Shown here: piece after piece, positions 13,593 to 14,843 of the stretch
Numbering within the stretch: position 1 is the stretch's first letter
Layout: the number at the start of each line of letters is the position of its first letter
NCBI GenBank assembly: GCA_037138855.1
Contig: JBAXHO010000040.1
Coordinates: forward strand, 1 to 14,843
Direction of reading: 5' to 3'
Source of the DNA: JBAXHO01 sp037138855
GTDB lineage: Bacteria > Patescibacteriota > Dojkabacteria > B142 > OLB20
Length of the DNA: 14,843 nucleotides
Program-made: the position numbers and the translations under genes
The notes under the pieces: model-generated
What the model was told of the DNA's origin: nothing
Seen by the model: the letters and a program-made list of their open reading frames with translations, nothing else
Database searches by the model: none

Positions 13593-13757
13593 ATGATAAT
13601 AGAAAAAATTGAATTGCCAGAAGAATTGTCAAAGGATATTATTACCAAATCAGGTGAACTTGGAATGACGCCTGAAGACTTTCTAGCTCATTGCATAGAG
13701 AAAGCAATTGAAGATCCGAAATTTGAAAAATTTATTAATTCTAAAATTGATCCCTAA
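13593..13757 (+). CDS. Small protein, possibly ribbon-helix-helix-like, 54 aa
   Basis: The protein reads as a short strand (IEKIELPEEL) followed by two helices around GELGMTPEDFLAHCIEKAIED, the general layout of ribbon-helix-helix DNA-binding proteins such as small antitoxins. I cannot name a family. No toxin gene follows; the next gene is convergent. The ATG at 13593-13595 lies 10 nt after GGAG. A GTG at 13572 lies at the start of the ribosome site and is rejected. Its promoter overlaps a divergent one, so it could repress both. Confidence 0.6.
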   Translation: MIIEKIELPEELSKDIITKSGELGMTPEDFLAHCIEKAIEDPKFEKFINSKIDP

Positions 13758-13769
13758 CCTATTGTTCTC

Positions 13770-14537
13770 TTACTTTTTCTCATTAACCACAAACCTACAA
13801 CTCGGATAATTGCTACAACCTTGAAAAAATCCATACTTGCCGTTTCGCAAAACTAAATTCCCACCACATTTCGGACAAATGTTATTGGCAACCTGTCTTT
13901 GATTATTCTCAAGAGTCTTATGAATTGCGGTCACATGTTCAATTCTGTTCTCTTTGCTATCAACATTCAATGAAATTAACTTTGAATAAATCATTTCTTT
14001 ATCAAGAACTTCAATCGTTTCGGTCGAATATTTTTTAATGGTCTTTATCAAATTCAACGTGTAAACTACTTCAGCGTTGCTTTTCACTTTTAAATCGGAG
14101 TTATAAGAAAACGAAACGATTGGTATGTAGTTTGCCATCGGAAAGTCCACCAAAACCTTTTTAAGTGCTTGGACATGTCCAAAATTCTGCTTAATAGGAT
14201 TGCGAAATTTTTTCTTACTTTTGTATATGGACTGAGTCCAGTAATCATCGTAATCGTTCCCAAAAATCCAACCTTGATAATTCTTTGTTTCAATGACAAA
14301 AATTCCATAGTTCGAAACGACAACATGATCAATTTGTGTCGTTTTGTTGCCAACTTGAAGCATGATATTATTTATGACCTTATACTTTGTTGGGTCAAGT
14401 TTGGAGAGAAAAACTGAAACAGACTTCTCACCAAAATAGCCTTTTATTTTCGGGAAAAAAGGCTTTAGAATCATAAAAATCAATATAAAAACCCAAAGAT
14501 ACCATGACGGTGCAATAATTTTTAAAAAGCTTTCCAA
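13770..14537 (-). CDS. Membrane-anchored NERD-domain nuclease-like protein with topoisomerase-type zinc finger
   Basis: This 255-aa protein starts with a membrane helix (about 10-28). A NERD domain follows (about 33-150), with the nuclease pattern E37, D70 (QIDHVVVS) and E83-x-K85 (GIFVIETKNYQGWIFG). A C4 zinc finger of the topoisomerase I type ends it (C221, C224, C241, C247). NERD is a restriction-endonuclease-fold family assumed to cut or process DNA; the cellular role is unproven. The start is TTG at 14535-14537, 6 nt after AGGAGG. An ATG between them is out of frame and only 2 nt from the ribosome site. It ends 12 bp from the convergent 54-aa gene. Confidence 0.88.
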   Translation of the reverse strand: MESFLKIIAPSWYLWVFILIFMILKPFFPKIKGYFGEKSVSVFLSKLDPTKYKVINNIMLQVGNKTTQIDHVVVSNYGIFVIETKNYQGWIFGNDYDDYWTQSIYKSKKKFRNPIKQNFGHVQALKKVLVDFPMANYIPIVSFSYNSDLKVKSNAEVVYTLNLIKTIKKYSTETIEVLDKEMIYSKLISLNVDSKENRIEHVTAIHKTLENNQRQVANNICPKCGGNLVLRNGKYGFFQGCSNYPSCRFVVNEKK

Positions 14538-14843
14538 ACATTACCTCCTATAATACATTACTACCATATTAATTATTATTATTTCCCCAACAATACCCAC
14601 AACTTATCAACTTATTATTCACCATTCTGCATTTTTTCCAATTAATATACAAGAACATAGGTATAATATTTGAACAAGGAAAACCCTTTCAATTTTTTAA
14701 CTTCAGAGTTTTCCTCTCTTTTTTCTTACATATCGGACAATAGGGTCTTATTAATAGATGATCAAGTCGTATCCCCCATCTGTAGCCACACTGAGGCATG
14801 TACGGTTTTTGGGACACATTTCAATGAGAATTTAGTATCTAGT
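14538..14843. other. AT-rich terminal region, mostly featureless
   Basis: It holds the ribosome site of the NERD gene and a doubtful small ORF. On the plus strand, a 7-bp inverted repeat (GGAAAAC 14678-14684, GTTTTCC 14708-14714) with a 23-nt loop is followed by a T-rich run. This is a weak terminator candidate. Confidence 0.35.
14689..14817 (-). CDS. Possible small zinc-finger ORF, doubtful
   Basis: A minus-strand frame from GTG (14815-14817) or ATG (14797-14799) gives 42 or 36 aa containing MPQCGYRWG, then CPIC and a lysine-rich tail. It resembles a zinc ribbon with the first cysteine missing. Inserting one base near 14795 would restore a CPQCGYRW motif in the frame that reads MCPKNRT upstream, so it may be a frameshifted remnant. 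No ribosome site is clear. Confidence 0.25.
   Translation of the reverse strand: MSQKPYMPQCGYRWGIRLDHLLIRPYCPICKKKERKTLKLKN

Noticed and set aside
14169..14417. Plus-strand 82-aa ORF
   Set aside because: It is antisense to the NERD domain and lacks a ribosome site.

Overview
The window looks like chromosome from a low-GC Gram-positive bacterium, most likely Clostridia. The DNA is AT-rich, Shine-Dalgarno sites are strong (GGAGG/AGGAG), several genes start with TTG, both tRNA genes encode CCA, and the UroD-like and tocopherol-cyclase-like families fit. The species cannot be named from sequence alone.

Left part (1-5250): a tRNA-Ser(GCT) on the minus strand, then a plus-strand ferritin with a complete ferroxidase centre. 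The ferritin overlaps, tail to tail, a three-gene minus-strand operon. In transcription order this encodes a tocopherol-cyclase-like protein, a large (alpha/alpha)6 glycosidase-like protein and a UroD/MtaA-like protein. Its best promoter lies beside the remains of a tRNA-Ser.

Middle part (5300-11290): an accessory region built around an intact tRNA-Ser(GGA) at 11196-11286. The tRNA 3' end recurs at 6163-6176 with its own terminator beyond it, as expected when an element integrates into the tRNA and brings a replacement 3' end and terminator. A more decayed tRNA-Ser(GGA)-like sequence lies at about 5310-5382. The roughly 5-kb segment between the tRNA-end repeats carries two minus-strand genes. 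One is a 952-aa fusion of a TOTE-type archaeo-eukaryotic primase, an SF2 helicase and a degenerate PLD-like domain. The other is an AlbA_2/Schlafen-type, HATPase and winged-helix protein upstream of it. I read this as a small conflict (defence) island without its own integrase. Three pairs of 11-bp tandem repeats with a GTCA core lie in the non-coding DNA of this region.

Right part (11290-14843): scattered short coding remnants, then poorly characterised minus-strand genes: a zinc-ribbon protein, a 60-aa protein and a single-pass membrane protein. These are followed by a 54-aa plus-strand protein whose promoter overlaps a divergent one, and a membrane-anchored NERD-domain nuclease-like protein with a topoisomerase-type zinc finger. 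The last 300 bases hold only a doubtful small zinc-finger ORF.
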